Part shown: positions 54,624 through 63,685 of the stretch, piece by piece
How positions within the stretch are numbered: the stretch's first letter is position 1
Layout of the letters: the number at the start of each line of letters is the position of its first letter
NCBI RefSeq assembly: GCF_001005825.1
Contig: NZ_LBHV01000009.1
Coordinates: 1 to 64,000 of the forward strand
From: Rhizobium sp. LC145
Lineage (GTDB): Bacteria > Pseudomonadota > Alphaproteobacteria > Rhizobiales > Rhizobiaceae
Reading direction: 5' to 3'
Length of the DNA stretch: 64,000 nt
Position numbers and translations under genes: made by a program
Notes under the pieces: model-generated
The model's database searches: none
What the model saw: the letters and a program-made list of their open reading frames with translations, nothing else
What the model was told of the DNA's origin: nothing

Positions 54624-55334
54624 TCATTCGGGCACCAGACCGAGATAGCTTTCCATCAGCGCGGGGTCATGCGAAAGCTCGGCAGCAGGCCCGGAGCGGC
54701 GAACTTCTCCCAGTTCGACCAGATAGCCGTGATCGGCGATTTCCAGAGCGGCGCGTGCGTTCTGCTCGACCAAGAGTATCGAGACGCCGGTTTTTCGCAG
54801 TTCTGAGACGATTTCGAGGATATCGATGACGATCTTCGGAGCAAGGCCCAGACTCGGCTCATCGAGAAGCAGGAGCCGCGGCCGGCTCATCAGGGCGCGG
54901 GCAAGTGCCAGCATCTGGCGTTCGCCGCCCGAAAGCGTGCCGGCGAGTTGTTTGCGCCTCTCGGCAAGCCTCGGAAAGCGCCCATAGACCTCCTCGCGTG
55001 TATCGGCCCGCTCTGCCGCAGAACGAAGGAAGCCGCCGAGATCGATATTGTCCTTCACCGACATGGTGGTAAAGAGTTCGCGCCGTTCCGGTACGAGGCA
55101 CAGGCCGGCGGCGACACGGGCCTCCACCGATGGCGGTATCGGCTTGCCGTCGTAAAGAGCGGTCCCGCTGCTCGGGATCACGCCCATAACGGCATTCAGC
55201 AGCGTCGTTTTTCCCGCACCGTTTGCACCGATCACCGCCACGATGGTGCCGGGAGCCATGGTGAGCGAAATTCCATGGAGAACCGGCGCTCTGCCATAGG
55301 CGACGCGAATGTCCTTCAGTTCGAGAAGATTCAT
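54624..55334 (-). CDS. Branched-chain-type ABC importer ATPase, LivF type
   Basis: The 236-residue protein has Walker [11 protein letters not shown], signature [15 protein letters not shown], Walker [12 protein letters not shown] and the LivF-type ending SYLGL. Start overlaps the preceding LivM-LivG stop (ATGA). With the upstream genes it forms a HAAT-family importer; its linkage to hydroxycinnamate genes suggests aromatic acid uptake, as for CouPSTU-type systems, rather than amino acids. Confidence 0.92.
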   Translation of the reverse strand: MNLLELKDIRVAYGRAPVLHGISLTMAPGTIVAVIGANGAGKTTLLNAVMGVIPSSGTALYDGKPIPPSVEARVAAGLCLVPERRELFTTMSVKDNIDLGGFLRSAAERADTREEVYGRFPRLAERRKQLAGTLSGGERQMLALARALMSRPRLLLLDEPSLGLAPKIVIDILEIVSELRKTGVSILLVEQNARAALEIADHGYLVELGEVRRSGPAAELSHDPALMESYLGLVPE

Positions 55335-57106
55335 GCCGCCACCTCGCCAAGATATGCTGCGATGACGGCCGGGTGCTGCCGGACCTCCGCAGGTTTGCCC
55401 TCGGCGATCAGCGTGCCGAAATCAAGCACGACCAGATGGTCCACCAGACCCATGACGAACCCCATGTCGTGTTCGACGAGAAGCACACTGACGCCCTCTT
55501 CCTTGAGCTTCCTCAGAAGAGCGGAAAGTTCCTGCTTTTCGGCGTGCCGAAGGCCGGCAGCAGGTTCATCGAGCAACAGGATTGTCGGATCGAGGCAGAG
55601 AGCCCTAGCGATTTCAAGGATGCGGATCTGGCCAAGCGCCAGGTCGCCGGCGGGGCGGTGCATGTTGGCACCAAGGCCGACGCGCTCGAGTTGACGTGCC
55701 GCTTCGGCAAGAAGTGTTGCCTCTTCCTGCCTTTCCAGATGGAGAAAGCTCTTGAACACGCCCGCAGAACCGCGCAGGTGCGCGCCCAGTGTGACGTTTT
55801 CCAGAACCGACATCGTCGGAAGGATCTTCGCGTGCTGGAACGTCCGGGCAATGCCGTGTTTGGCAATGCGGCGCGGGCTCATGCCCGAAAGCTTCTCTCC
55901 GCCATAGAAAACGCTGCCGCTCGTCAGAGACAGCATTCCCGTGATGAGATTGAATGTCGTGCTCTTGCCCGCGCCGTTCGGTCCAATCAGACCGGCGATC
56001 TGGCCAGCCTTAATCTCGAAACTGACGTCGTTCACGGCGACCAGTCCACCGAACGCCTTTCTGGCCATGTCGATGCGCAACAACGGGGTGCCGACCGCAG
56101 GCATGGTGCGTCGCGGCAGCGAACCTGCCGCCGCAGGCTGGCGGGTCGGTCGCTTCGCAGCGAATTTCAGCACAAGGGGCCACAGGCCGTCTCGTGCGAA
56201 CTGGAGGATTGTGACGAGCAGCGCGCCGAAGACGATCATCTCGAAATTGATCGAGGAGCCGATGAGATCCGGCAGGAAGCGCTGCAGGAGATCCTTGAGG
56301 ATCAGGACGACCCCTGCACCGAAGATAGCGCCCCAGACATGGCCCGCCCCTCCAACCACAGCCATCAGCAGATATTCGATGCCCATGTTGAGACCGAATG
56401 GCGTGGGATTCACCGAGCGCTGCATGTGAGCGTAAAGCCAGCCGGAAAGCGCGGCGACAATGCCGGCCAGGATGAAGACTGTGAGTTTGGCGCGAACGAT
56501 GTCGACGCCAAAGGCTTCCGCCACCTGGCCGCCGCCGCGTAACGCCCGAATGCCGCGACCAACACGGGAATCGAGCAGGTTGCGGGCGCCGATTGCCGTC
56601 GCAATGACAAAAAACCAGATAACATAGTAGATCGACTGGCCACTGAGGAAGCGGTGGCCGGCGAGTTCCAGCGGAGGGATGCCGGAGATGCCGTCGTAGC
56701 GGCCGACCAGTTCGACCTGGCCGAAGAGATAATAGAGGGCAAGTCCCCAGGCGATCGTGCCGAGCGGTAGGAAATGGCCGGAGAGCCGTACGGTGATCAG
56801 CCCGAGCGGCAGCGCCGTGGCGGCGCCGGCGATCAGCGAAAGCGGCAAGGTCGCCCAAGGAGAAAACCCATAGGCCGTCGTCAGCACGGCGGTCGTATAG
56901 GCTCCGAAGCCGCAGAAGGCCGCCTGTCCGAAAGAGGTCATGCCGCCGACGCCAGTCAACAGCACCAGTCCGATCGCCACCAGCGAGGCGAGGCCGATAT
57001 TGTTGAGGAGTGTGATCCAGAAGGGCGGCACCGGCAATAGGGGTACCAGCGCAAGAACGACGATGGCGATCGCGCCGGGCAGGGTGTGCTTGAGATCTGC
57101 CGTCAT
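55331..57106 (-). CDS. ABC importer permease-ATPase fusion, LivM-LivG type
   Basis: The 591-residue protein joins a LivM-type permease (about 1-310; [42 protein letters not shown]) to a LivG-type ATPase (about 345-590; Walker [26 protein letters not shown], Walker [12 protein letters not shown]). These are separate genes in the E. coli prototype. No frameshift or internal stop is present, so the fusion is real in this assembly. ATG at 57106 follows GAGGAGTGAGTG. Confidence 0.92.
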   Translation of the reverse strand: MTADLKHTLPGAIAIVVLALVPLLPVPPFWITLLNNIGLASLVAIGLVLLTGVGGMTSFGQAAFCGFGAYTTAVLTTAYGFSPWATLPLSLIAGAATALPLGLITVRLSGHFLPLGTIAWGLALYYLFGQVELVGRYDGISGIPPLELAGHRFLSGQSIYYVIWFFVIATAIGARNLLDSRVGRGIRALRGGGQVAEAFGVDIVRAKLTVFILAGIVAALSGWLYAHMQRSVNPTPFGLNMGIEYLLMAVVGGAGHVWGAIFGAGVVLILKDLLQRFLPDLIGSSINFEMIVFGALLVTILQFARDGLWPLVLKFAAKRPTRQPAAAGSLPRRTMPAVGTPLLRIDMARKAFGGLVAVNDVSFEIKAGQIAGLIGPNGAGKSTTFNLITGMLSLTSGSVFYGGEKLSGMSPRRIAKHGIARTFQHAKILPTMSVLENVTLGAHLRGSAGVFKSFLHLERQEEATLLAEAARQLERVGLGANMHRPAGDLALGQIRILEIARALCLDPTILLLDEPAAGLRHAEKQELSALLRKLKEEGVSVLLVEHDMGFVMGLVDHLVVLDFGTLIAEGKPAEVRQHPAVIAAYLGEVAA

Positions 57107-57109
57107 CAC

Positions 57110-58144
57110 TCACTCCTCCTCATGCAGGCCGGCGCCGAGCGACAGCCAGATCAATACGGGGATGATCAGCCCGAACACGATGATCTCCTTGAAGCTGCTG
57201 GCGAAGAACGACGTGAAGGATTCGACCATGCCAACGCCGATTGCAGCGATGGCGGTGACGGGGAAGCTCGCGAGACCGCCGATGATGGCGGCCACGAACC
57301 CCTTCAACCCAATCAGGAAACCCGTGTCGTAGTAGATCGTTGTGATCGGCCCGATCAGCACGCCCGAGACTGCGCCGATCGTTGCCGCCAATAAGAATGC
57401 CGTCACGCCCGTGAATTGCGTCGGTACGCCAACGAGCCGTGCACCGAGCCGATTGACCGCGGTTGCGCGGAGTGCCTTGCCGAGCAGTGTTTTCTCGAAG
57501 AAGAGATAGAGGCCGACGATGATCGCGATCGTCGCGCCATAGATCCACAGGCTTTGGGCGGAAACAAGCAAGGGGCCCACCGCAAAACTGCCGGCGGAAA
57601 GGGGACGGGCGCGTAATCCTTCGGCGCCGAAGAAGACCAGGCCCAGTCCCATCATCGCCAGATGGACACCGACAGAGGCGATCAGCAGTACCAGCACGGA
57701 AGCATCCGCAAGCGGACGATAGGCGATGCGATAGACGTAAAACCCCATGGGGGCAATGATGGCGACAGTCAGGAGAGCTTTGACCAGGGACGGAAGCGCG
57801 AGGGGAGCGATGCCAAGCGTTACGGCGTAGATCGCGGCAGGCAGCGCGAGATTGAAGAGGACGCTCCACAAGATTGCAGCAGTGCTTGTCCCGCGTCGCA
57901 TCGTCCAGAGGTCGACCAAAAAGGCAAGTAGACCGAAGCATATAAGCAGCGACGCAGTCGCCGGCACGCGGCCACCGTCGAGGAGAGCAAGGGTCAGCGC
58001 TCCATAAGCGACGAACTCGCCTTGCGGAATGAAGATGACCCGGGTCACCGAAAAGACGAGCACCAGGGCTAGCCCCAAGAGCGCATAGACTGCGCCATTG
58101 GTGAGGCCGTCCTGGATCAGGAAGGTCGCGATCGTTGCATCCAA
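57110..58144 (-). CDS. ABC importer permease, LivH type
   Basis: The 344-residue inner-membrane protein has the LivH features DGLTNGAVYALLGLALVLVF, QGEFVAYGALTLAL, ARLVGVPTQFTGVTAFLLAATIGAVSGVL and GLKGFVAAIIGGLAS within eight or nine helices. It is longer than usual (about 290-310), with extra residues around 75-130. Three bases separate its stop from the fused permease-ATPase start. Confidence 0.92.
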   Translation of the reverse strand: MDATIATFLIQDGLTNGAVYALLGLALVLVFSVTRVIFIPQGEFVAYGALTLALLDGGRVPATASLLICFGLLAFLVDLWTMRRGTSTAAILWSVLFNLALPAAIYAVTLGIAPLALPSLVKALLTVAIIAPMGFYVYRIAYRPLADASVLVLLIASVGVHLAMMGLGLVFFGAEGLRARPLSAGSFAVGPLLVSAQSLWIYGATIAIIVGLYLFFEKTLLGKALRATAVNRLGARLVGVPTQFTGVTAFLLAATIGAVSGVLIGPITTIYYDTGFLIGLKGFVAAIIGGLASFPVTAIAAIGVGMVESFTSFFASSFKEIIVFGLIIPVLIWLSLGAGLHEEE

Positions 58145-58227
58145 TGATAGTCCCTCGCCTTGCTGGTGGCTTCAATCAGGTCCCGCATCCGGAATTCCGG
58201 TTCCCAGGCGCCTTGCTTTGGTACCCC

Positions 58228-59367
58228 TTACTCGATCAACTCAAACTTCCCATCCTTGGCCGTCAGCAGCACCACGGCGCGTTCGTCAAGGCCGAGATGA
58301 TCGTCTGCCTTGTATTCGAAGACGCCCTGGCTGGCCGGGAAGGGACCGCCGGTTTCGATCGCATCGCGAAGCGTATTGCGGAATTCCGATGTGCCGGGCT
58401 TGGCCTTTTCGAGTGCCACCGGTATCGCCTTCTTCAGGATCGCCATGGCATCATGAATGTGAGCCCCGAACTGCGTCCGCGTGCCCGCACCAAACTTGGC
58501 TTCATATGTTGTCACGTAGTCCATGCCGTCCTTCTTGGTTTCGGCGGTATCGGGCTGTGCCTCGGCAACCATCACCGGTCCGGAAGCAAACACGGTATTG
58601 TCGGCCGATGCGCCAGCGATCCTGAGGAAGTCGAAGGTCACCGCGCCATGGGTCTGATAGATGGTGCCTATGAAACCCCGCTCGCGAAGGCCGATCTGCG
58701 GCAGTGCTGCGCCCGTGCCGGATGCGCCGATGAGGACGGCGTCAGGCCGGGCGGCCACGATTTTGAGTACCTGTCCGGAAACGGACGTGTCGGGACGCGC
58801 GTATCGCTCGTCGGCGACCATTTCGAGGCCATATTCGGCGCCGATCGCCTTATACTGGTTGACCCACAGGTCGCCATAGGAGTCGGAAAAGCCGATATAG
58901 CCGAAGGTCTTTGCCCCGTCGGCCCTCATCTTTGCAAAAAGCGTCCTAGCGATAAGGCCCGCGTCCTGCGGCAAGACAAAGGTCCATTTCCCCTTGGAAA
59001 TGTTTGGCGGGACGGGTGAAGCCGAGAAATGCGGGGTGCTGGCCTCGGCGGCCACACCCGCGACCGCAATGGATGCGGGCGTGAGTGCCGATCCGACGAT
59101 CACGTCCACCTTATCGTCATTGACGAAGCGCCGGGCATTGGTCGTGGCGATCGAGGGATCGCCGGCGTCATCCAGCACGATCACCTTCAACTTCTCGCCG
59201 GCTATCTCGGAGGGCCAGAGCTCGACCGAGTTCTTCAGCGGAATGCCGAGCGCCGCCCCCGATCCCGTCGACGAGACCGTGACGCCGATCGTCACATCGG
59301 CGAGCGTCGGGTTCCCAAAGGACAAGGCAAGCGCGCCGGCCGTCCAAATAGCAATGTATTTCGCCAT
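58228..59367 (-). CDS. ABC importer binding protein, LivK type (aromatic acid candidate)
   Basis: The 379-residue exported protein has a Sec signal (YIAIWTAGALALSFGNPTLA) and a family 6 binding fold: TIGVTVSSTGSGAALGIPLKNSV, DDAGDPSIATTNARRFVNDDKVDVIVGS, GKWTFVLPQDAGLIA. ATG at 59367 follows GGGAGGAAG. Related proteins next to hydroxycinnamate genes bind p-coumarate-type acids; context points the same way. The start is 283 bases downstream of the SDR gene, so it may have its own promoter. Confidence 0.88.
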   Translation of the reverse strand: MAKYIAIWTAGALALSFGNPTLADVTIGVTVSSTGSGAALGIPLKNSVELWPSEIAGEKLKVIVLDDAGDPSIATTNARRFVNDDKVDVIVGSALTPASIAVAGVAAEASTPHFSASPVPPNISKGKWTFVLPQDAGLIARTLFAKMRADGAKTFGYIGFSDSYGDLWVNQYKAIGAEYGLEMVADERYARPDTSVSGQVLKIVAARPDAVLIGASGTGAALPQIGLRERGFIGTIYQTHGAVTFDFLRIAGASADNTVFASGPVMVAEAQPDTAETKKDGMDYVTTYEAKFGAGTRTQFGAHIHDAMAILKKAIPVALEKAKPGTSEFRNTLRDAIETGGPFPASQGVFEYKADDHLGLDERAVVLLTAKDGKFELIE

Positions 59368-59414
59368 GTTCTTCCTCCCTTTAAGCCCGAAAAGGGCTAG
59401 CCTTCCGTCACCGA

Positions 59415-59650
59415 TCAGATTGCGGCGCATGCATATTGTTTGAGCGCCGCCGAGATGCCGGGCGACCGCACTAAAGCTGTAATCGCGTTGCGGGCATTTC
59501 CGCTCCGTCGATGGTGGATGCCCGGTATCGCGATTGCCATCTCCTCCTCCGTGGTCCCGGGGTTGAGCGCCTGTATGGCCTCCAACTGCGCATGGCCTGC
59601 AAGAAATCGAAAGTTCCGGCGGCCTGTCCTGCGAAGAGAGACATGTTTCG
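59415..59650 (-). other. Gap between SDR and binding-protein genes, possible coding remnant
   Basis: One minus-strand frame here reads HAQLEAIQALNPGTTEEEMA, then further helical text to ALKQYACAAI and a stop at 59415. It has no start of its own except by running on from a shadow of the SDR gene. It looks protein-like but matches no family I know. It may be the 3' scrap of a lost gene or chance coding in GC-rich DNA. Confidence 0.25.
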
Positions 59651-60412
59651 TCACCGCGGCTGCATGCGCATGGCGCCATCGAGCCGAATGACCTCGCCAT
59701 TTGCGTATTGGTTCTCGATGAGGAAGCGGACCGCATCGGCGTACTCGGCTGGATCGCCGAGCCGCGCTGGATACGGAACGGCGGCGGCAAGGCTTTCCTG
59801 CGTTTCCTGCGGCAACGTGTGGAGCAGCGGGGTCATGAAAATACCGGGTGCAACGGTGTTCACCCGAATACCGAAGCGAGCGACTTCCCGGGCGACCGGC
59901 AGAGCCAGCGAAACGATGCCGCCCTTCGCAGCTGCATAGGCCGCCTGACCGACTTGTCCCTCGAAAGCGGCGATCGATGCGGTGTTGACGATTACGCCGC
60001 GTGTCTTGTCTTCCCTCTCGGAAGCTTGGGCGATGCGTGCGATGGCAAGCCGCATCATGTTGAATGTGCCGATGAGATTGATCCGGATCACCTTTTCGAA
60101 ATCGGCAAGTGGTAGCGGCCCCTCTCGACCGAGCACCCGACCTGCTGTAGCCACGCCTGCGCAATTGACGAGGATGCGCAGTCCGTCGCCGGCCGAAGCC
60201 GCGCGGTCGAGCGCTTCTTCGGCATCCGCCTCGCTGATGACGTCACCGGCAAGCGCCACGCCGCCGATGCCGCGCGCCACCTTTTCGGCCGCTTCGCCAT
60301 TGCGGTCGAAGACATGTACGATTGCTCCGCGAGCTGCCAGCATGCGAGCGGTCGCCTCACCGAGGCCGGAACCGCCGCCGGTCACCAATGCACTCGATCC
60401 TTCGATTCTCAT
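59651..60412 (-). CDS. SDR-family 3-hydroxyacyl-CoA dehydrogenase-like enzyme
   Basis: The 253-residue protein resembles type II 3-hydroxyacyl-CoA dehydrogenase: TGGGSGLGEATARMLAARGA, Asp in HVFDRNG (NAD preference), NCAGVA, VNTASIAAFEGQVGQAAYAAAKGGI with YAAAK, and the PVAREVARFGIRVNTVAPGIF block. It would oxidise the beta-hydroxyacyl-CoA made by the hydratase in the hydroxycinnamate route. Its start overlaps the stop of the CoA-synthetase gene by four bases, so the two are translationally coupled. Confidence 0.87.
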   Translation of the reverse strand: MRIEGSSALVTGGGSGLGEATARMLAARGAIVHVFDRNGEAAEKVARGIGGVALAGDVISEADAEEALDRAASAGDGLRILVNCAGVATAGRVLGREGPLPLADFEKVIRINLIGTFNMMRLAIARIAQASEREDKTRGVIVNTASIAAFEGQVGQAAYAAAKGGIVSLALPVAREVARFGIRVNTVAPGIFMTPLLHTLPQETQESLAAAVPYPARLGDPAEYADAVRFLIENQYANGEVIRLDGAMRMQPR

Positions 60413-62265
60413 GCTGCGAGCTCCTTGCCGGCGTAGATGACATCGGGCGTATCCGAATAGAGCGCCTCGACCAGTTCCCTTCGATGCGCGAGCACTGCAC
60501 GCTGGTTCAGAGAGCCCTTGTCGGTGATCTCGCCCTTTTCGAAGCGCGGTGGCTCCTTCATCAGCAGCATGCGCATCACGCGGGTGGCCGAACCGCTCGC
60601 CTTTCGCTGATGGTCTGCAAGTCTTGCGGCAAGCTCTGCGCGTACACTTGGGTGGACAAGCACAGCTTCGTCGTCCAAATCTGCATCGGGTGGAACGAGC
60701 TCGCGCAGTGCGGGCATAAAGGGGACCGCCAAGGCCCCCAGTTCCGCTCTGTTCTCACCTGTGATGACCATATCACGGATCAATCCGCCGAATTGGTTGA
60801 CGAGCTGCGCGCGCAAAACCCCAACGGCGACCCATGTCCCCGTATTCAGTTTAAAGTTCTCCGCGGTCCGGCCGTCAAAATAGAAGCCCTTGGTCGGATC
60901 GCCGGGGGCGGCGAACTTCAACGCGTCGCCTATTCGATAGAAGCCCTCCTGGTCGAAGGCCTCGGCGGTCAGCTTCGGATTGCGCCAGTAGCCTGGCGTC
61001 ACATTGGGGCCTTTCAGCCGCAGCTCATACTTGCCGTCGATGGGCACAAGCTTCATCGTGACACCCTGGGCTGGGATGCCAACGTTGCCGGGGCCCTGCT
61101 GCGGATCGGTGCAGAAGATCGCAAAGGGGGAAGTTTCCGTTGAACCGAGGCCCGTGCCGAGCGGCACGCGATGGCCAAGCGTCGTCTCGGCGAGCGTGTT
61201 CAGCGCGTCCCAGGTATGCTGTGCCATGCCGGCACCGGCATACATCAGCATCTTCAGGTCTCGGAAGAAGGTGCGGCGCAGCGCCTCGTCCTCGCGCATC
61301 GCCCGCACGAGCATCTCGTAGCCGGCAGGTACGTTGAAATACCAGGTTGGCGAGACCTCCTTGAGATTTGCGACGGTTTCGCCGATCAGTGCCGGTGTTG
61401 GCTTGCCCCTGTCGATATAGAAAGTGCCGCCGTTGTAGATGACGAGATTGAATACCTTGTTGCCGCTTGCGGTATGATTCCAGGGTGCCCAATCGACGAT
61501 CACCGGCGGCTCGCTGCGCAGGTACGAATAGCAGTCGGCGACCATTTCCTGGTTGGAGCACAGCATCCGCTGTGTCTGGATCACTGCCTTCGGCGACCCG
61601 GTTGTACCGGAGGTGAAGAGGAACTTTGCGATCGTATTGGGACCGACGGCCTCGAAGGCCGCATCGACAGACGGGCCTGCACCCGCCTGAAGGAGGCTAT
61701 CGAACCGCACGGCATTGCGACGGTCAGGGACGGGATTGCGCGCCGAGACGAACGGAATGTCAGGGCCGAAGGCCGCATCGACCGCCTCGACGAAAGCCAT
61801 TCCGTCATCGGCGAAGACGAGGCCCGGGGTAATCTGCCGGGCGATATCCTTAAGCTTGTCGAAGTTGGTGGAGAGCGTGCAGTAGGCGGGCGAAAGCGCT
61901 GCCGAAGGAATGCCGACATGCTGGGCGGCAAGCGCCATCAGCGCGTGTTCTATGGAATTGTCGGACAGGATGGCCAGGGGGCTTTCGAGCGAAAGACCGA
62001 AGTCGAGGAGGGACTGCCCGATCCGTCGTATCCGGTCCAGGGCCTCGCCATAGCTGATCTTGCGCCAACCTCCATCCTCCCTGCGCTCCGCCATCCACGG
62101 GCGGTCGGGAGCCACCGAGGCCCAATGGACAAGACGCTCGTTGAGCTTGGCGGGATAGGGCTTGAGCGGATCCTTGCGCCAGATGAGTACGGTGCCATCC
62201 TGGCGGGTCTCCCATTCGAGAACCGGCGCCCACAATTCGACGTCTCGTACAGCCTTCCCCGTCAT
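60409..62265 (-). CDS. fcs: Feruloyl/hydroxycinnamoyl-CoA synthetase
   Basis: The 618-residue protein is an AMP-forming acyl-CoA synthetase of the feruloyl-CoA synthase type. Motifs: FLFTSGTTGSPKAVIQTQRML (P-loop), WAPWNHTASGNKVFN, GLGSTETSPFA, and FYRIGDALKFAAPGDPTKGFYFDGRTAENFKL with the C-terminal catalytic segment. The WRKDPLKPYPAKLNERL N-terminus is typical of Fcs. It activates ferulate, p-coumarate or caffeate with CoA in the cytoplasm and commits them to side-chain shortening. It is divergent from the hydratase gene, sharing a palindromic control region. Confidence 0.9.
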   Translation of the reverse strand: MTGKAVRDVELWAPVLEWETRQDGTVLIWRKDPLKPYPAKLNERLVHWASVAPDRPWMAERREDGGWRKISYGEALDRIRRIGQSLLDFGLSLESPLAILSDNSIEHALMALAAQHVGIPSAALSPAYCTLSTNFDKLKDIARQITPGLVFADDGMAFVEAVDAAFGPDIPFVSARNPVPDRRNAVRFDSLLQAGAGPSVDAAFEAVGPNTIAKFLFTSGTTGSPKAVIQTQRMLCSNQEMVADCYSYLRSEPPVIVDWAPWNHTASGNKVFNLVIYNGGTFYIDRGKPTPALIGETVANLKEVSPTWYFNVPAGYEMLVRAMREDEALRRTFFRDLKMLMYAGAGMAQHTWDALNTLAETTLGHRVPLGTGLGSTETSPFAIFCTDPQQGPGNVGIPAQGVTMKLVPIDGKYELRLKGPNVTPGYWRNPKLTAEAFDQEGFYRIGDALKFAAPGDPTKGFYFDGRTAENFKLNTGTWVAVGVLRAQLVNQFGGLIRDMVITGENRAELGALAVPFMPALRELVPPDADLDDEAVLVHPSVRAELAARLADHQRKASGSATRVMRMLLMKEPPRFEKGEITDKGSLNQRAVLAHRRELVEALYSDTPDVIYAGKELAA

Positions 62266-62328
62266 GACTCCTCCCAGACGTCAATCGCGAGAATTCGAAC
62301 TTTGAGCCGCAACAGCTCCTCCTGAAAT

Positions 62329-62361
62329 TTGTTTACAAGGAAACAATCTCCCTGTAAACAA
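62329..62361. promoter_or_regulatory. Operator in the fcs/hydratase divergent promoter
   Basis: TTGTTTACA (62329-62337) and TGTAAACAA (62353-62361) form a perfect 9-bp inverted repeat 15 bases apart; a second inner repeat pairs TTGTTT with AAACAA (62341-62346). TTGACA at 62367 may be the -35 of the hydratase gene. The MarR-type regulator encoded two genes away is the obvious binder, released by a hydroxycinnamoyl-CoA as in CouR/HcaR-like systems. Confidence 0.65.
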
Positions 62362-62412
62362 TCAAGTTGACAGGCGACGAGGAGAGCCTGACGTAACGGG
62401 AGATCATCGGGC

Positions 62413-63207
62413 ATGGCGGCAGACGGCGCGGAAGGTTTCGTCACCTATGAGTTGAGGGGCGACATCGCGCATATCGGCCTTAATCGCACCGCAAAGCGCA
62501 ATGCAATCAACGACCGTTTCGTCGAGATGATTGCCGAAGCCGCCGCGCGGGCGGAGCGTGAGGCAAAGGCCGTGGTGATCTTCGGCCATGGCGAGCACTT
62601 CTGCGCTGGGCTCGACCTTGCCGAGCACGTGAAAAAGTCGCCGATGGAAGGCGTGCGCGGCTCCCGCCGCTGGCATGCGGTTTTTTCCGGTATCGAGCAT
62701 GGCGCCATCCCCTGGATATCCGCATTGCACGGTGCGGTCATCGGTGGCGGGCTGGAGCTTGCCGCCTCGACTCATATTCGCGTTGCCGATCGATCGGCTT
62801 TCTTTGCACTTCCAGAAGGCCAGCGCGGTATTTTCGTCGGCGGTGGCGGATCGGTCCGTGTGGCACGTCTGACCGGGGTCGCCCGCATGACGGACATGAT
62901 GCTGACGGGAAGGGTGGTTTCCGCCGACGAGGCAGAGCAATGGAATCTCGCGCAATATATCGTGGATCCCGGCGAGGCGCGGGAAAAGGCACATAGTTTG
63001 GCGGAAGCTGCGGCAAGCAACGCCGAGATTTCCAACTACGCGGTCATCAACGCGTTGCCGCGGATCCAGGACATGGCCAAGGAGGATGGCCTGTTCGTCG
63101 AATCTTTCATTGCCTCCTTCACGGCGACCAGTCCGCAGGCGGAGGAGCGACTGCGGGCCTTCCTCGAAAAGCGCGTGGCGCGGGTCAAGGCGCCGGGCTC
63201 AGCCTGA
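62413..63207 (+). CDS. Enoyl-CoA hydratase family protein (hydroxycinnamoyl-CoA hydratase)
   Basis: The 264-residue crotonase-fold protein has the oxyanion-hole blocks HFCAGLDLAEHV and LHGAVIGGGLELAAST and the catalytic-loop FALPEGQRGIFVGGGGSVRVARL. In feruloyl-CoA hydratase-lyases the same fold also cleaves the side chain to an aldehyde. Here a dehydrogenase and an amidohydrolase-type hydrolase are linked, so hydration followed by oxidation is favoured over direct lysis. It is divergent from fcs. Confidence 0.87.
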   Translation: MAADGAEGFVTYELRGDIAHIGLNRTAKRNAINDRFVEMIAEAAARAEREAKAVVIFGHGEHFCAGLDLAEHVKKSPMEGVRGSRRWHAVFSGIEHGAIPWISALHGAVIGGGLELAASTHIRVADRSAFFALPEGQRGIFVGGGGSVRVARLTGVARMTDMMLTGRVVSADEAEQWNLAQYIVDPGEAREKAHSLAEAAASNAEISNYAVINALPRIQDMAKEDGLFVESFIASFTATSPQAEERLRAFLEKRVARVKAPGSA

Positions 63208-63217
63208 GGATAATTCC

Positions 63218-63685
63218 ATGGATATGACCGTCCGCACCAAGGAGGAAGTGGCTCTCGGCCGGCTGGAAGATGCGCCAGGCTTCCTGCTTCGCATGGCTCA
63301 GCTCAAGGTTTACGAACAGTTTTTCGATCAGGTAGGAGATCATCGCATAAAGCCTGGGGAATTTTCCGTCCTTTGGGTCATCTCCTGCAATCCAGGCATC
63401 CGCCAGAGTCTGCTCGGCCAGCGGCTGATGATCAAGCGCGCGCACATGACCAAGCTCATCCGAGCGCTGGAGGAGCAGGAGTTGGTATCCCGGCGTATTC
63501 CCGACGCGGATCGCCGTGCCGTGGAGCTATCCCTGACGACCAAGGGGCGGGCGGCGGTCGAGGCGGCCTCGCAATGGTTCTTCGCTTACGAGCAATCGCT
63601 TGGGGCAAATCTTTCGGCGAGTGAGCGCGAGCGGCTCATCGGGCTCTTGAAGAAATTCATCGGCATCAAGGCAACTGGCCTATGA
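63218..63685 (+). CDS. MarR-family regulator of hydroxycinnamate genes (CouR/HcaR-like)
   Basis: The 155-residue protein has a MarR winged helix (FSVLWVISCNPGIRQSLLGQRLMIKRAHMTKLIRALEEQELVSRR, wing DADRRAVELSLTTKGRA). ATG at 63218 starts 10 bases after the hydratase stop. MarR proteins next to Fcs/hydratase genes in Rhodopseudomonas, Agrobacterium and others respond to the CoA thioester. Its likely site is the repeat at 62329-62361. Confidence 0.87.
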   Translation: MDMTVRTKEEVALGRLEDAPGFLLRMAQLKVYEQFFDQVGDHRIKPGEFSVLWVISCNPGIRQSLLGQRLMIKRAHMTKLIRALEEQELVSRRIPDADRRAVELSLTTKGRAAVEAASQWFFAYEQSLGANLSASERERLIGLLKKFIGIKATGL

